A stretch of DNA of 64,000 bases, from NCBI GenBank assembly GCA_001557505.1, contig LSAX01000006.1, positions 372,001 to 436,000 of the forward strand. The letters run 5' to 3'. The position numbers were made by a program, and so were the translations under genes. The notes below the pieces were generated by a model. That model was not told where the DNA came from, made no database searches, and was given only the letters and a program-made list of their open reading frames with translations. The first letter of the stretch is position 1. Each line of letters opens with the position of its first letter. The DNA comes from Reticulascus tulasneorum (lineage: Eukaryota > Ascomycota > Sordariomycetes > Glomerellales > Reticulascaceae). Below, in pieces: positions 1 through 13,333 of this stretch.

Positions 1-1073
1 TTTCCTCGGTGCAGACCCATACGTGTACTTCTATCTCAGCAACGGCAATAACCCGACCTCCTTCAAGGCTCTGAACAAGGGACAGCCCGTTATGCGGCCT
101 TCGAAGGGCACTGCTGGTGTTCGGGATCCCGCATTGGTACAAGGCGGCGGTGTAGAGGCTGGCAAGAAGTGGTATGTCGTTGGAACCGATCTCAATATTG
201 GCAGAGTAAGTTTCGAACCAAGTTCCATCATGTGGTGTTGTGACGCCTCGAAACATTGGCTGACTGCGAGACAGACAACCTGGGATGCTGCTCAGCGAAA
301 AGGTTCACGCGGCATATTTGTTTGGGAGAGCACAGATCTTGTAAATTGGGTGAATGAGAGGCTGGTGAGCGTCGAAGATTCGTCTGCCGGGATGGTTTGG
401 GCACCAGAAGCTATTTGGGATCCTGATCAAGGCAAGTTTCACAAAAGAACTACAGACGTTTGCGGCTGACAGATTTTAGGCCATTATCTGGTCCACTGGG
501 CCTCCAAGTTTGTAAGTTATCTGATCCTCAGAATCTAACCAAGCTAACCCCGCCTAGTATCCATCCTCGGACCCAAATCACACAGGAAGTCCTGGCCCCA
601 TCCAGATCCGCTACGCCTACACCTCAGACTTCAAAACCTTCTCTGCCCCGCAGACGTACATCAATAAGTCCCCAACAAACATCATCGACCTGGACATTCT
701 CCCGCTCTCCAACGATGGAAAATCTTTTGTCCGTTTTATGAAAGATGAGTCACTCAAGACAGTCTTCTGTGAGATCTCGACAACCGGCCTGTTCGGGACC
801 TGGACAAGGCCAGGAGGAAATAGCGCCACTATCCAATCTGGCGTTGAAGGCCCAGCTGCCTATTTGGATAACCAGGCGGCTGGAAAAGTTCACTTGCTGC
901 TAGATTTCTATGGGAGCGACGGTTATCGGCCCTATGAGTCTGGCAATCCGGGGAGTAACTCGGGATGGACGGCGAGTAGTCGGAATGGCTTCCCGGCGAA
1001 TTTGAGGCATGGGAGTGTGCTGCCGATAAACCAGACGTTGTATAATGCCCTCAACTCAAAATGGGGGCAGTAA
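1..1073 (+). CDS. GH43-family glycosidase, 5' end cut off by window edge
   Basis: This is the C-terminal part of a glycoside hydrolase family 43 protein, a five-bladed beta-propeller enzyme that typically attacks arabinan- or xylan-type side chains; it is probably secreted, but the N-terminus lies outside the window. The exons I read are 2-205, 275-431, 480-511 and 558-1073, all joining in frame. Family-typical stretches include GVRDPA near residue 36, the block WDAAQRKGSRGIFVWESTD, VWAPEAIWD, HWASKF, and the C-terminal FYGSDGYRPYES and NLRHGSVLP. The second intron uses a GC donor (CAAG followed by GCAAGT at 432), which is needed to keep the conserved HYLVHWASKF reading. The 3' end is complete. 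The gene is convergent with the transporter gene, with about 100 bp between stop codons. The exact substrate cannot be told from the sequence. Confidence 0.88.
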
Positions 1074-1169
1074 ACAAGGTTACACAAACTCAACTTGCTA
1101 CAATGTCAGAAATTCTGCCCAGGCCTCTTTTAAGCGTTTAGAACATTTTGTTCTAGATTGCGATGCTCA

Positions 1170-3108
1170 CTATCTACTTGAGTTTGACTCCACCCCTGCA
1201 TCCTTCTCCTTTGGATTTATATCTTCCGCCACGTTCTCTGAATCTTCTGTGTTGGCATTGCTCTCTGAATCCGGTATTCTCTTCAATCCAATACCCACCA
1301 CTCCAAGAATGCTAGCAGCTGCCACAACCGATGCGACCAGGAAAGTCCTCGTGAGAGCGTGATTGTAAATCTCCAACAGCACAGGCAGGTCTTCAGAAGG
1401 AACCAAATCTGCCAGCAAAGTAGCACCGGAACCTGCAATTGCCTTTGCATCAACACCCGGAATATGTTCGCGAATCCCGCGAACAAGCGTACTCGCGAAG
1501 ACGGCCTGCGCCGCGGTGATGAATGTCGTGGGTCCAAAACATTGGAAGAACATCACAGCACCAACACCGATAGCCACGTCCCCTTCCGCGAGGAGACTTT
1601 GGACGGCAACAGCAGGCTGCTGAGTCGCCATGCCAATTCCCAATCCTGCTATCACCTGGAATGGTAGCCATAGGTTCAAGCCAGATGATACTTTGAGCGA
1701 AGAGAGCAGCCCGGCGCCAACAGAGACGAGAACGGTTCCTCCAAGCATGAATGGTTGATAGTATCCTGTTTTTGTCACAGCCCAGCCGCTGAAGAAGATA
1801 GTGATAATGAACGCAATACACAGTGCTAGGTAGCGCACGCCAGACTGCTCAGGGGATGTGCCCTGGATAGCTTGGAACCAGAGCGGGAGCTAATTTTGAG
1901 ATTTGTCAGCTTCTGCTCCTCGTTCGTGTCTGGCGTACTTACATAGTAAACCAGAGTAAAGAACGCGCTGTCTAAACAGAATGCGAATAGCGAGCCAGCG
2001 ATAACCACCCGCATCTTCATAATGCGTGGCGGAACTAGCGCTTTGTCTCCCATCCACCACTGCTCTGCCGCAAAAGCAATGACAAGAACACCTGCTACTA
2101 CAAAGCAAGCGATAGTCCGGCCGTTGCCCCACGAATATACGGCGCCGCCGAATTGTAACCCGAGGATGAAGGACCCAATCGCCGGGAGCAACAATATCAT
2201 TCCTAGATGATCAAATTCACGAACCTTCTGCAGCCATGGCCTCATTTGTTCATCGGTCTGTGGTGGAGACTTGATGAGGAATGGTATTGCGATCGCAGGG
2301 AGTGCAGCAATGGGAAGATTAATATAAAAGCACCTAGAATGTTAGTCTGTTGGCCGGTAACATATGCGGTTTTACAGAAACGCAAAGGAGGATTGATAAA
2401 TAAATCAGGGAGAATTCAACTCACCATCTCCAAGTTAGATAACTGTTTGTTATGAGGCCGCCGGCGACGGGGCCAATGACTGCAGCAATACCATACATCA
2501 TCCCCAGCCCGCCCACGTACAGAGGAAGATTCTTGGAGGGCAGAGTAGATGATATGAGCACTAGACTGCCGCTCTGAAGACCAGCAGCGCCGATTCCAGC
2601 TACCGTGCGCCCCACGATAAAGGCGGCAGATGTGGGACTAACGGCGCATACTAGGGAGCCGATTTCGAAGATGGCAAGGGACGTCAAAAAGACTATCTTG
2701 ATATTGAACTGACTGTATAAACGCCCAAAGACGAATTGAAAGGCACAGAGGGTCATCTGGTACGCCGAACCATACCACTATGACTCATAATATCTCAGCC
2801 GTCGTGAATGATAGGGTAATTTGCATTTGGAGCTCTCCAGCTAGGCCACTTACACCAATATCTGCGAGCGAGTGAAACTGGTCCGAGATGCGTGGAATTG
2901 CTGTAGCGATAATACCCTCGTCTAAAAAGGTACACAACACAGCCAATGAGATGGCCAGCCATACCAAGAAGATTTTGATACCTGGCATATCTTTCGCGGT
3001 CTTGGCATGGAAAGACTCTATTGCCGGATTTGAGCTTGCGTCGTCTTTGGACGACCCTGTCCTCGCCAACGTATCCGCCGACGGCGGTTGGATTGGATTC
3101 TCGCTCAT
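1170..3108 (-). CDS. DHA2-type MFS drug/toxin efflux transporter
   Basis: A 572-residue, 14-helix-type major facilitator (DHA2 drug:H+ antiporter) predicted in the plasma membrane. The exons on the minus strand are 3108-2854, 2777-2425, 2333-1943 and 1889-1170, with clean GT-AG introns and in-frame joins. Signature pieces are FLDEGIIATAIPRI in helix 1, DIG/WYGSAY spanning the first intron, the antiporter motif GIAAVIGPVAGG, WRW/CFYINLPIAA, and the loop LGLQFGGAVYSWGNG. The start at 3108 is the first ATG in frame. The 1.2-kb region upstream is shared with the divergent peptide synthetase gene, so the pump probably exports that product or protects the producer. That role is inferred from position only. 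The tail is acidic and rich in Asp/Asn/Ser, which is usual for the family. Confidence 0.9.
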
Positions 3109-4347
3109 TATCAAATGAACCAGACAGCCACTGGATCAACTGGATGCGGAGGGAGAGATAATGGGTGTGAGAAATGTATCAAGGAGTTAAAGTCGGACCG
3201 GAGCCCAAAAGTAAGGGATCAAAAAGAAAGTCGACCAACAAAAACTGAAAAAGTAAACCGAGCAGAAAAACTTTACCAAAGGACCAAAGGGTTATCCCGG
3301 ATCCCAGCTCATGAACCAGGATGCATGCTGTTGGAAAACCCGGGAACGATAACCCGATAGGGGTTCTGCATGGGCTAGCGGGAGAACAAGCTTCTATCAA
3401 CCTTGCATACTGACCTCATTGGCCAAGTTGCCTGCCTATTTCACCTTCCCCTTCGAACTTCCTCGAAGGATTGGTTCCACCTCAAAGGGATTGATGTTAC
3501 ATCGTGCCACTACAATAGTCGCCACTTTGTTACGCCGCACTGCATTCCTCGATGAGGGGTTGAAACCCCCGGGTTTAGTGTCGCGATATGGATTTTGATA
3601 GGCGATTGAATACAATTTTTCAAAGCCATAAGCTGACTCTCCGGATGAAACGGCAACCTTCGGCCGCTCAGGTGAGTTGCATAGATTTGTCGCCTAGCCA
3701 AATAGGCACTTAGTAAGAACACCGAGGTTAGTGATCAGTGGCCAACGACCAATAGATTCTGGCGAAGCTAAGGCTGTACTGCCCGTAGACGGGTCTAAGG
3801 CTTGTCCCGCGCTATCGCACCCACCGTTGGAAGTGCGGATAGATTGTGGAAGATCACCCGCCATGCCCGCCTCATTAGACCAAGCACATAATCTTCTAGA
3901 ATCGCTGGTAGGTCGAATGATGCCTTCTTTGTGGAACTGTGGCCGCATTGCCGCGAATAACCCTTGACGGCTGCGCTGCTGTGCCTTTGCCACATTTGAC
4001 TAGATGTGTTGCTCGGTCCGAACCTACCTGTACAGGTTAGGTTTGTTACGTGGTGCAGGAATCTTTGTCGCATTGAAGCAGGCATCATTTTAGGATGCGC
4101 ACGCCATTAGTTTGACCGACCCCGGTCAGAACGGGCGTCCGGTGAGTGCAATATGCACGAGGTAGTACAAGGTCGACACCGAACCCAAGGTTCCTGCAGC
4201 GATGTACATATGCCGTGTCCGGAACGCAGTTCTGTTGAGAATCAACAGGGACGTCGTCATCTCATGTTTAATCCTGTGGACTGTTTCCTTCCATGATTTG
4301 CGACGCTCATTGATTCTCTTCGCCTTTCCTTGCTCATTTGCCGCAGT
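3109..4347. promoter_or_regulatory. Divergent promoter region between the efflux pump and the NRPS
   Basis: About 1.24 kb without a credible gene. Reading frames on both strands are short and lack family resemblance. The position between two divergent genes of one putative metabolite locus makes it the likely shared regulatory region. I could not identify a convincing repeated binding motif by eye. Confidence 0.5.
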
Positions 4348-7300
4348 ATGGCTCCCGCAGGCCGTGGCTGGACATCTCAGCCCGTGTCTACTCCCCGTCT
4401 TCACTCAGTGAAGTTTGTTTTCGAAACTCCAGTGTCCAATAACAACGACACAGAGGAACCGGATGAACTTATCTTTGAGAATCCGATACCCTACGATATA
4501 TCTGGTGTCCCTAAGAGATTTGTATTTCGAAGTCGCTCGCAAGGTCGCCACAATCCTGAAATTTCAGTAGAGCAACCTGACTACGTTGCCGAAGTTCGCT
4601 ATGTTACGGGCACGGCTGACTATCGTCCAATCGAAAAGTCTTCTGAGCACACGTATCAGTCTGATGTTGACGAAGATGAAGCAGAGTTATGGAAAGAGAG
4701 ACTGTCAGGCGCCAGTCCCACGAAGTTTCCCGAACGTCCGTCAGTTTTTCATTCAAAGCCACAGAGTCGGTTATCAGGTCCGAGCTGCGACATAACGGAT
4801 CGAGCGAGGACTTCCAGCGAACTAGCTGGAATCATATCCACAGCCTGGGCCGTCTGTTTGTCTGCCCAAACTGATTCTCAAGACATAATATTTGGTCTTA
4901 GAGTCGCAGAAAGAACTGAGGCGGGCGATCACCAATCCGAGGTTCTCCCGATCCGCTTGGCGGTAGATCGCCAAGCCCTGGCGCTACCATTGATCGAGAC
5001 AGCTGCCGGCTTGGCAAAGCTTATTACTCAGTCTAAGCTGACGCTCGGAAAACTCCGGTCTCTCAGTGATGATACAAGAACTGCATGTTCTTTTCGAACC
5101 GTTGTCGATGTCTGTCATACCGACCAGTCTATTCCATCGCACCAGGGATTTGACTCCAGGACCCCGTCCTCTAGCCCATTGGGGCAAGTTCTAAAATACG
5201 ACATAGTTTTGGGTTGCCATTCAAATGGGCACGAGCTTGTGCTCGCTGCCACCTTCGATGAAAGCGTCGTATCGCGGGATTCAGTGCGGCTCCTTATGAA
5301 TGACTTGGAGCATGTCATCTGGCAAATACTTAGGTTGCGCGACACACAACACACTCTCAAGAATTTTGAGGTCCTGAGTCCTGCAAGTTTGCGACACATG
5401 CTTCAATGGACTAGACCGTAAGCCACTGTTGAGACTCGAGGGTTGTCGAGGACGCTGCTAATGAACCTTTGAAATAGACTCCCTAGGAGAATTGATACTT
5501 GCGTTCATCAGCTAATCGAAAATCAATCAGTGCGCCGTCCGCATGCTCAGGCAGTTCGTGCATGGGATGGAAGTCTCACCTACGCAGAACTTCAACGACG
5601 GAGTGATAGGTTGGCATGGTATCTGTACCAGCTCGGTGTCCGGCCCGAAATGCTTGTTCCGGTTATCTTTGAAAAGTCGGCCAAGAGCATCATTGCCCTA
5701 TTATCAGTAGTCAAGGCTGGAGGCGTGGTAATTCCGCTCGATCCATCAACGCCACTTGCAAGATTACATATGATTATCGAGGACGTCGGGGCGACGATCG
5801 TGATATCTTCGACGGCGCAACGGGACAAAGTCCCGAGTAACATCAATGAGAAGAGAATAATAGTGCTGGATGACGGACTTCTTGGCCGGCTGGCCGCCGA
5901 CTTCAAATCATCAACAATCGAAAGCCAACAAATGGTCCAACCGAATCCTGACAATGCCTTGTATATTGTTTTTACAAGTGGATCAACGGGCAAACCAAAA
6001 GGTGTTGTTGTCACTCATTCCTCGTTTTGCTCTAGTTCCGAGGGCTTTTCAAAGGCCATTCATCTCACCCAAACCTCACGCGCTTTGCAGTATTCCTCCT
6101 TTTCCTTCGACGTTTCAATGCTAGAAATATTTTCAGTGCTTGCCATCGGAGCGTGTATATGCATCCCCTCTGAGGAAGACCGAATGAATGACTTGGCGAA
6201 ATCCATTGTCGATTTGGAAGTCAACTGGGCCATCCTTACACCTTCGGTTGCTAGCCTCATTAGTCCGAACCAGGTGCCGGGAGTGGAAGTAATGTGTTTC
6301 GCTGGTGAGGCGTTGCCGCAAAGGATTGCTGACACATGGGCCGACCACGTCAAGGCTATCAATGCATATGGCCCAGCCGAGTGCTCCATACTCACAATTG
6401 TAAGTGAGCCCAGGATAAAAGGAGTGGATAGCAACTCCTTAGGTCGGCCACCGAATGGAGCAGTCTGGATCGTGGACGAGGAGTGCAAGCGACTAATGCC
6501 GATTAACGCAATCGGAGAGATAATTCTTGAAGGCCCTGCTCTTGCGAGAGGTTATCTTGAAGATGAGACCAAAACCAGGGACGCCTTCTTGAAGGACCCA
6601 AAGTTTGTTCAAGGTGTTGTCACGAGCTCCTCCTCGCGGTTCTATCGGACTGGAGATCTTGGACGAATGAGGGCAGATGGCACCATCGATTACTTCGGCA
6701 GAAAGGATAACCAAGTCAAGATTAATGGTCAACGTGTTGAACTTGGCGAGATAGAACACCACGCAAAGACCTTTCTTGACTTGGCTCTACAAGAGTCTGG
6801 AACGCTATCAATAGACTCATCCCTTTCGTTTGATACCGCCGTCGAGCTGATTCGGGTTGGGCAGGGATACGGGGACAGAAGTGTCCTGATGGTGTTTGCT
6901 GCGCTGACTTCGGCTACCAGATCAATTAGCCTTCCCGAGAATACCATCGTGTGTGATAGGGATCATCCTGGGAGCATACAGATCATGGGCTATTCTGCGG
7001 GAATGTCAGAATGGCTCAGTCGAATAATTCCTCCCTACATGATTCCTAAGACGATTCAGCCTTGTTATATGCTCCCCTTGACTGCTTCGGGCAAGATAGA
7101 TCGCAGGAAACTGCGAGAAATAGGAAGTTCTATGCTCTGGCACGATATGATGATCCCAGGAAGCTTGGACACCCCAGCAGATCCATATCCCACATCAAGT
7201 TACAATGAACTTGACTTACCAACACCGCCATCATCAGATGCACACTCAGACTCAACAGAAGCGCTATCTGTGGCAGAATCTTACAGCCACGAGAATCCAT

Positions 7301-10300
7301 ATCTTGATACCCCCCAACTAAGTCTTGTCGAGCAGTCTCTACGCAAAATATGGGCTACTGTTTTGAAATTACCGGAAACTTCTATTCTCCCTGAAGATGA
7401 TTTCTTCAAGTTGGGTGGTGACTCTATTGGAGCTATCAGAGTTGTAGCAGGATGCCGCCAAGCGTCACTGCAAGTCAGTGTTTCCACAATCTTCAAGGCG
7501 TCGGTTCTTCGCGAAATGGCATTGGTCTGTAGAGTGATCACGGCAGCAGGAAGTCCAATCAAGTCTCCCATCATTCAGCGTCGACCATTCAGTCTTTTGA
7601 GCTCCGGCGTCCCGGAGTTGAAGGCGGAGGCAGCATTTCAATGCGAGGTCGGGGAGGCCATAATCGAAGACTTGTACCCTTGTACTTACATGCAGGAAGG
7701 ACTCATGGCTGTCAATCTCACGCGTCCGGGAGCTTACACTGGTAGGTGGATTTATAAGCTGCCAAAGGATGTGGAGTTGGAGAAGTTTAAGAAAATATGG
7801 GAAGATATTTACACCGCATCGCCGATTCTACGCTCTCGGTTTGTCATGACCACGTCTGCTGGATCTCTTCAGGCTGTAATTCAAGAGCCAATTCGTTGGT
7901 TGTTTCACGATGATCTGGAATCTTACATCGCCGACGACGAAGCCAACCCCATGCTCCCCGGAGCATCCCTCAACCGATTTGCAATTGTCAAATCCGACCA
8001 AAACCAATCAGTTCACTTCGTCTGGACGATCCATCACATGCTCTATGATGGCTGGTCCATTGAACTCCTGCGTAAGCGAGTCAACGCTATTTATCAAGGG
8101 AATTCAGTTAAGCCGGCGGAAGACTTCCGAAGTTTTATATCTTACATTCAAACGCAAGATACACGGAAGATGGCAACCTACTGGGAGAAAGAACTGCATG
8201 GAGTTATGCCATCAACTTTCCCAGCCTCTTCGAAGCCAGGGCATCAGTCTTATGCCAAGGCAGTCATTAGGGACGAAATGGATCTCGCCATCAATCCAGC
8301 CTCAGGTTTCACAGTATCAACTTTGGTCCGAGCCGCATGGTCCATCATGATTGGGCACTATGCAAAGACTGACGATGTACTCTTTGGAGCTACCGTGTCT
8401 GGACGAAATGCTCCGTTTGATAATATTGAGAATATGGAGGGGCCAACAATTGCGACGGTTCCCATCAGGCTACAAGTGCGACCTGATGATACTGTTCTCG
8501 ATTTCCTTCGACATGTTCAGGACCACGCTGCATCAATGATCCCTTTTGAACAAGCGGGTCTGCAGGCAATCAAGGGGCTGAATGACGATACGCGGCGCGG
8601 CTGTGATTTCCAGAACTTGTTAATTGTGCAGCCGGCCGGTACTGAGAACTGCTCCACCGGCCCCTTACAAACGGCAATCTATCGAGAAGAATTCACAACG
8701 TTTCCAGTCACCTGCGAAGCGAGAATTCACCCTGGGAGGATTGAATTTGCGACGCATGTTGATGAGACCCTCACTAGTCGAGTACAAATAGCGGAAGCTA
8801 TCAACACAGTCAAGGTTATCATCAACCAGCTTTACAACATTGCCGCATCCTCATTATCAACACAGCTATGCGAGATTACCTTTGCAGAACTGCCCCAAGA
8901 ACTCAACATTCAACCCTCGCTAACGAGTCGCAAGTCAACAAGTCACATCCTGGCGTGTGTACATCACCGGATATCCGAAGTGGCCAATCAGAAACCGCGG
9001 CATGAAGCCGTTTGCTCTTCGTCCATATCAATGACATATCAGAAGCTAGAGCAGCTTTCTTCAAAATTGGCATCTTATCTTATCATCAGTGGCATTGGTA
9101 AAGGTACAATAGTGCCTCTGTGCTTTGAGAAGTCAGTGTGGACTGTGGTAGCTGTTTTAGGAGTGCTTAAGACTGGGGCTGCCTTTGTTGCCCTTGAGCC
9201 GAGCCAGCCACTGGCGCGTCTACGGCAGATTGTGAGAGAAGTTCGGGCAAAATTTGTACTCATATCAGCATTCCATGCTAAGGCAACAGACCTCGGAGCC
9301 GTCAATCCAATCATAATAGAGCCTGATTTCCTGGAATCTCTGCAGCAACCAAGTTTCGCAACGGAGCCAAGTATAAGTCACGTAACTCCGGAGGACACAG
9401 CCTACGTCATCTTCACTTCCGGCTCTACAGGTACTCCAAAAGGTGTCATGATTTCCCATGCAGCATTTGTTTCCAGCGCAGCTGCTCATGCCGATGGCTT
9501 GAACGTGAAGGGGAAACGGGTACTGCAATGGTCATCCTACAGCTTCGATGTCAGCGTCCTCGAGATTCTAACGACTCTCCAATATGGTGGGACCATATGC
9601 GTGCCCAGTGAAAAGGAACGCATCGAAGACATTGCAGGTTTTATGAATAAAATGAGGGTTGAATGGACACTTCTAACTCCTTCGGTGGCTAGACTCATTC
9701 AGCCGAGTGCCGTTCCCCTACTGACCACGTTGTGTCTCGGTGGCGAGCCCCCAGACACTTCGCTCCTTGAGGCATGGGACAGATCAGGTGTTCTGGTCTT
9801 CAATGCTTACGGGCCAAGCGAATGCGCTGTGGTCTCTGTTATCCAACCCTATTCGCCTGGTATCGACCCACGTACGATTGGATATGGTTCTGGATGCCTC
9901 ACATGGGTGGTTGACCCGGATGATCCCGACAAGCTGTTATCTGAAGGAGAGACTGGCGAGATGCTAATAGAGGGACTATTGGTTGGAAAAGGGTATCTCA
10001 ATGATCCACGAAAGACTGCAGAGTCATTCATTATCAACCCCGCTTGGGCCCGCGGGTCCTTATCTGCTTCATTCCCAAACCCAAGGCGCATGTATAGAAC
10101 AGGCGATTTGGTGACACAAAACCCAGATAAATCCCTTATTTACATCGGTCGAAAGGACTTGCAAGTCAAAGTGCGTGGTCAGAGAATCGAACTTGGCGAC
10201 ATTGAGGCTCATCTTAACACCTGCAACGGCGTCGGCAAATCAGTTGTCCTCTTTCCATCATCCGGGCCATTCAGAGAACAGCTCACAGCCATCGTTGAGC

Positions 10301-12228
10301 TGGATTTCAAAAGCCAAGAAGACTTAAGACTCCATCAGAACTCTTCTTACTTTAACGAAGAAACACAGAGAGTTCAACAAGATCTCGCAAGCAAAGTTCC
10401 TTCCTTCATGCTTCCAGCACATTGGGTGGACATCACTACACTAACAAGCAGCGACTTTCCTCTGAATGCTTCTGGAAAAGTTGATCGGAAGTTATTGTCG
10501 TCCTGGCTCCAGCAACTCTCCATCACAGAATCGGAAGCATCGGGTAACTCTACTCCAGGGAAGGATGATCATATTATGATTGGACGGAGTGAACAGCCGG
10601 CTTACGGAATTGCAAAGAAGATTTCAACAATGATAAATTCGAGACTTCTTAAGTCAAATAAAACCACCAATGGAGAGTTTGAAGACATGCTACTCTCCTT
10701 TTCTGGACTTGACTCACTCAACATGATGTCCTTGATGCATTTTCTACTTCTGGAATATCATGTAAGAGTAACCATGCAGCTTCTCATGGACAAAGACACA
10801 AGTATTCGCAGTTTAGCAAACTTTGTATTGCAGGAAAAATCAGCTCGAAACGCATTCTCGAAGCCAGTGGAAGACAATTCCATTGACATAACGGCTGAGA
10901 TCAACCGGCACGACGACAAAATTGCCGCTGCTCAACAATGCATTCCGAAGTTGGACGAGAAGGAGTTTAGAAACTTAGAGAAGCTCGACAACAGCTGGTC
11001 GAGCGGTGGTGTGTCGAGACCTGTCGAAAAATCCAGACTTCTCACGGTCCTCCTCACTGGCGCCAGTGGCTTTTTAGGTACACAGATCCTGCGCCGACTC
11101 CTTGAGCACCGCCAAGTTTGCCGAGTTATTGCGATTGTTCGTGGAGGAACACGCGAGAATGCAACAGAGCGCGTTATTGAAGCTGCAGAAAAGGCTTTGT
11201 GGTGGACAGACTTTCATCGTGAGAGTCTAGAGGTGTGGGAAGGCGACCTGTGCCAGCCTTGTCTTGGTCTTGATTCTTCGCTGTGGTCGCGCCTCTCAGA
11301 CGGTCAATCGATAGATGCTGTGGTGCATAATGGCGCCGTGGTACACTGGAACAAGAGCTACTCTGCTCTTGAGGCTGTTAACGTACTTTCGACTATGGAC
11401 CTGCTCCGACTAGCAGTGACACGAACCGGTGATGGCTCTAGCCGAAACATAAAGATGAGGTTTGTATACGTCTCTGGCGGTCGACAGTGGCTCAAAGAGA
11501 TTGAGGATGATCAGGATGTTGCAATAGAGCTCGCAACATCTATCGGTTATAGCCAGACCAAGTTTGTGTCGGAAGTGGTTGTCAAACGAGCAGCACAACG
11601 TCAGATCATGTCTTCAGGAAAGAGCGCAATTAAAGTCATAAGGCCAGGTCTGATTATTGGTACCTCTACGGAAGGAGTTGCAAATGCAGACGACTACATT
11701 TGGCGACTTGTTGCGAGCTGCATTAGGATTGGCGCGTACAACGAAAATAGCTCAGGAGAATGGTTACAGATTTCGGATGCCTCTACGACAGCATCCCTCA
11801 TCATAAAGGCGGCCTTGGATCCAGCGTCCATACCTGAAGCAGCAGTGCATCAACATAATGATGGCATGACTTGGGGTAACTTTTGGTTGATACTTGCCGG
11901 CATGGGATACAAGCTGCACCCATTGAGTGCCAGCCAGTGGTTATCTGCCATCAAGAACGACCTGAATGCTTTCCAAGAAAAGCACCCCCTATGGCCACTT
12001 GCTCATATGCTTGAGAGTGATTCTATGGAACGAGATATCGATGCATCCAGGGCGGATGACCAAGGTGGAGACACTTCGTATGTGACGCCGCTCCAACTGA
12101 AAATTGCTATAAGAAAGAACGCAGAGTTCTTAGGGCGCATCGGGTTTCTTCCACTGCCTGGAGGAATAGATGTCACTGCCGGCCCAGGTGATGGAGAAGC
12201 ATTTACGCGGTCACATTTCAACGGTTAA
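4348..12228 (+). CDS. Two-module non-ribosomal peptide synthetase with terminal thioester reductase (C*-A-T-C-A-T-R)
   Basis: A 2,606-residue NRPS in two exons (4348-5417, 5478-12228). The single 60-nt intron joins TRP to LPRR in phase 2. Domain order: a C-terminal half of a condensation domain with no HHxxxDG motif (about 120-355); adenylation A1 (about 370-890, FTSGSTGKPKG near 522); carrier T1 (LGGDSIGA near 1003); a full condensation domain (about 1090-1510, HHMLYDGW near 1209); A2 (about 1530-2010, FTSGSTGTPKG near 1669); carrier T2 (GLDSLNMM near 2101); and an NAD(P)-type reductase (LLTGASGFLG near 2216, YSQTK near 2381). Such a chain would couple two amino acids and release an aldehyde or a cyclised imine. 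By hand alignment the ten-residue specificity codes read roughly DVLICAAILK (A1) and DVLLCGAVVK (A2); I cannot assign substrates. No methyltransferase domain is visible in module 2. The layout recalls reductive dimodular fungal synthetases such as the peramine type. The adjacent efflux gene supports a small cluster. Confidence 0.93.
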
Positions 12229-12833
12229 AGGTTTCGTCTTGACAAGAGCATTCAGATAATGTATGATTTGGATTATGGATCAGTGAATATAAACTGTATC
12301 TTCCTCCGGTTCTCAACCTTTAGTGCAGTAACTACGTATTTACTCGCTGCCTTATCGATAACGCTGCAAGTAGCTCCATGCTCGCGTGGCTTAGTTTTTC
12401 GTTGCAACAGTGTCTCTTGCTCGGTTGAAGAGCCCAAGCAAATATATCTAACCTTCTTGATGGAAACTTGTGCTTTGCATACGTTTACGCCACTTAGATG
12501 GTCTGGTCTGTGATTTCAAAACTCATCTTCACTCCCTATCTCTCAAGAGTTCATATGAAAGGATTTGAATTGGATACAACTGTTTGCAGAGTGGCCAGGT
12601 AAACAAGGTCTGCACAGTTTCAAGTCAGTGAAGATGGGTTCGGTACTCTTTTCTCTGTCCAATTCAATTCCTATCTAGCTTAGATTTATTTCCAAAGTCG
12701 CCAATCCTGCTTCAGAGCCTGACTAGCAGAAACCTAGTCATCTAAGAATGCTATGCAGGACAAGTCACCAATATCAGTGATATCCGCCAGTCAGAGATAT
12801 CATGGCCCATTGCTTGAGTCGATTCAGCTCCGC
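12229..12833. other. Intergenic region between NRPS and small secreted protein gene
   Basis: About 0.6 kb between the 3' ends of two convergent genes. I see no coding family, RNA gene or repeat; it most likely holds the two 3' untranslated regions. Confidence 0.5.
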
Positions 12834-13333
12834 TTAGTGATAGCACAGAAGAGTGTACGATTTCCAGAGCGGGTGGCCACCCCCGAAGTCGCTAGAGTCT
12901 TTGCAGTCGTTCTCGGCTTTGAAGGCGGAAGCCTTGCCTGCACAGCGATCGTTCGGCCAGGCAAAAACTAGGTGGCATTAGTCGGTCTTCAATTCGGATC
13001 CAGGGCGCTGCTAGGCAAGAGTAACTCACAGATGCAATCATCATCGATGGCCTTGATCTCGAACGAGTGCGTGTGGTCGGGAAACTTCTTGCACTCGCCC
13101 TTGTCGCCACTCTCAATCTCCAGAGTGCTGTCTTTTTTACCCTTGCAATCGCTGCTGTGGTAGAGCCAAAGCCTCTCAGTAACCTGGTTAGCAGGAGCGG
13201 CATCTGCTACATCAGCAACAGCCCCCGCAACGCTCTCGATGCCAGCCAAATCGGCAGCAGCGTTTTCAATGGCGACAGCGTTAACCCCGAGACCCAGGGA
13301 GGCGAGGACGAAGGTAATAGTGGTGAAGCGCAT
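12834..13333 (-). CDS. Small secreted cysteine-containing protein (effector-like)
   Basis: A 145-residue protein in two exons (13333-13030 and 12967-12834). The intron has a GTGAGT donor, a CTAAT branch-type site and a CTAG acceptor, and joins in frame. Residues 1-19 form a clear signal peptide (charged MRF, then a hydrophobic core ending GVNA). A short Ala/Val-rich stretch follows, which may be a pro-region. The mature part has six cysteines (in SDCKG, GECKK, DDCI, DRCAG, NDCKD and LLCYH), which could form three disulfides. It is probably extracellular. I do not recognise a named family. Size, secretion and cysteine content fit a fungal effector or antimicrobial-type protein, but function is not shown. 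The reading without splicing gives a shorter, cysteine-poor tail and is less likely. Confidence 0.75.
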
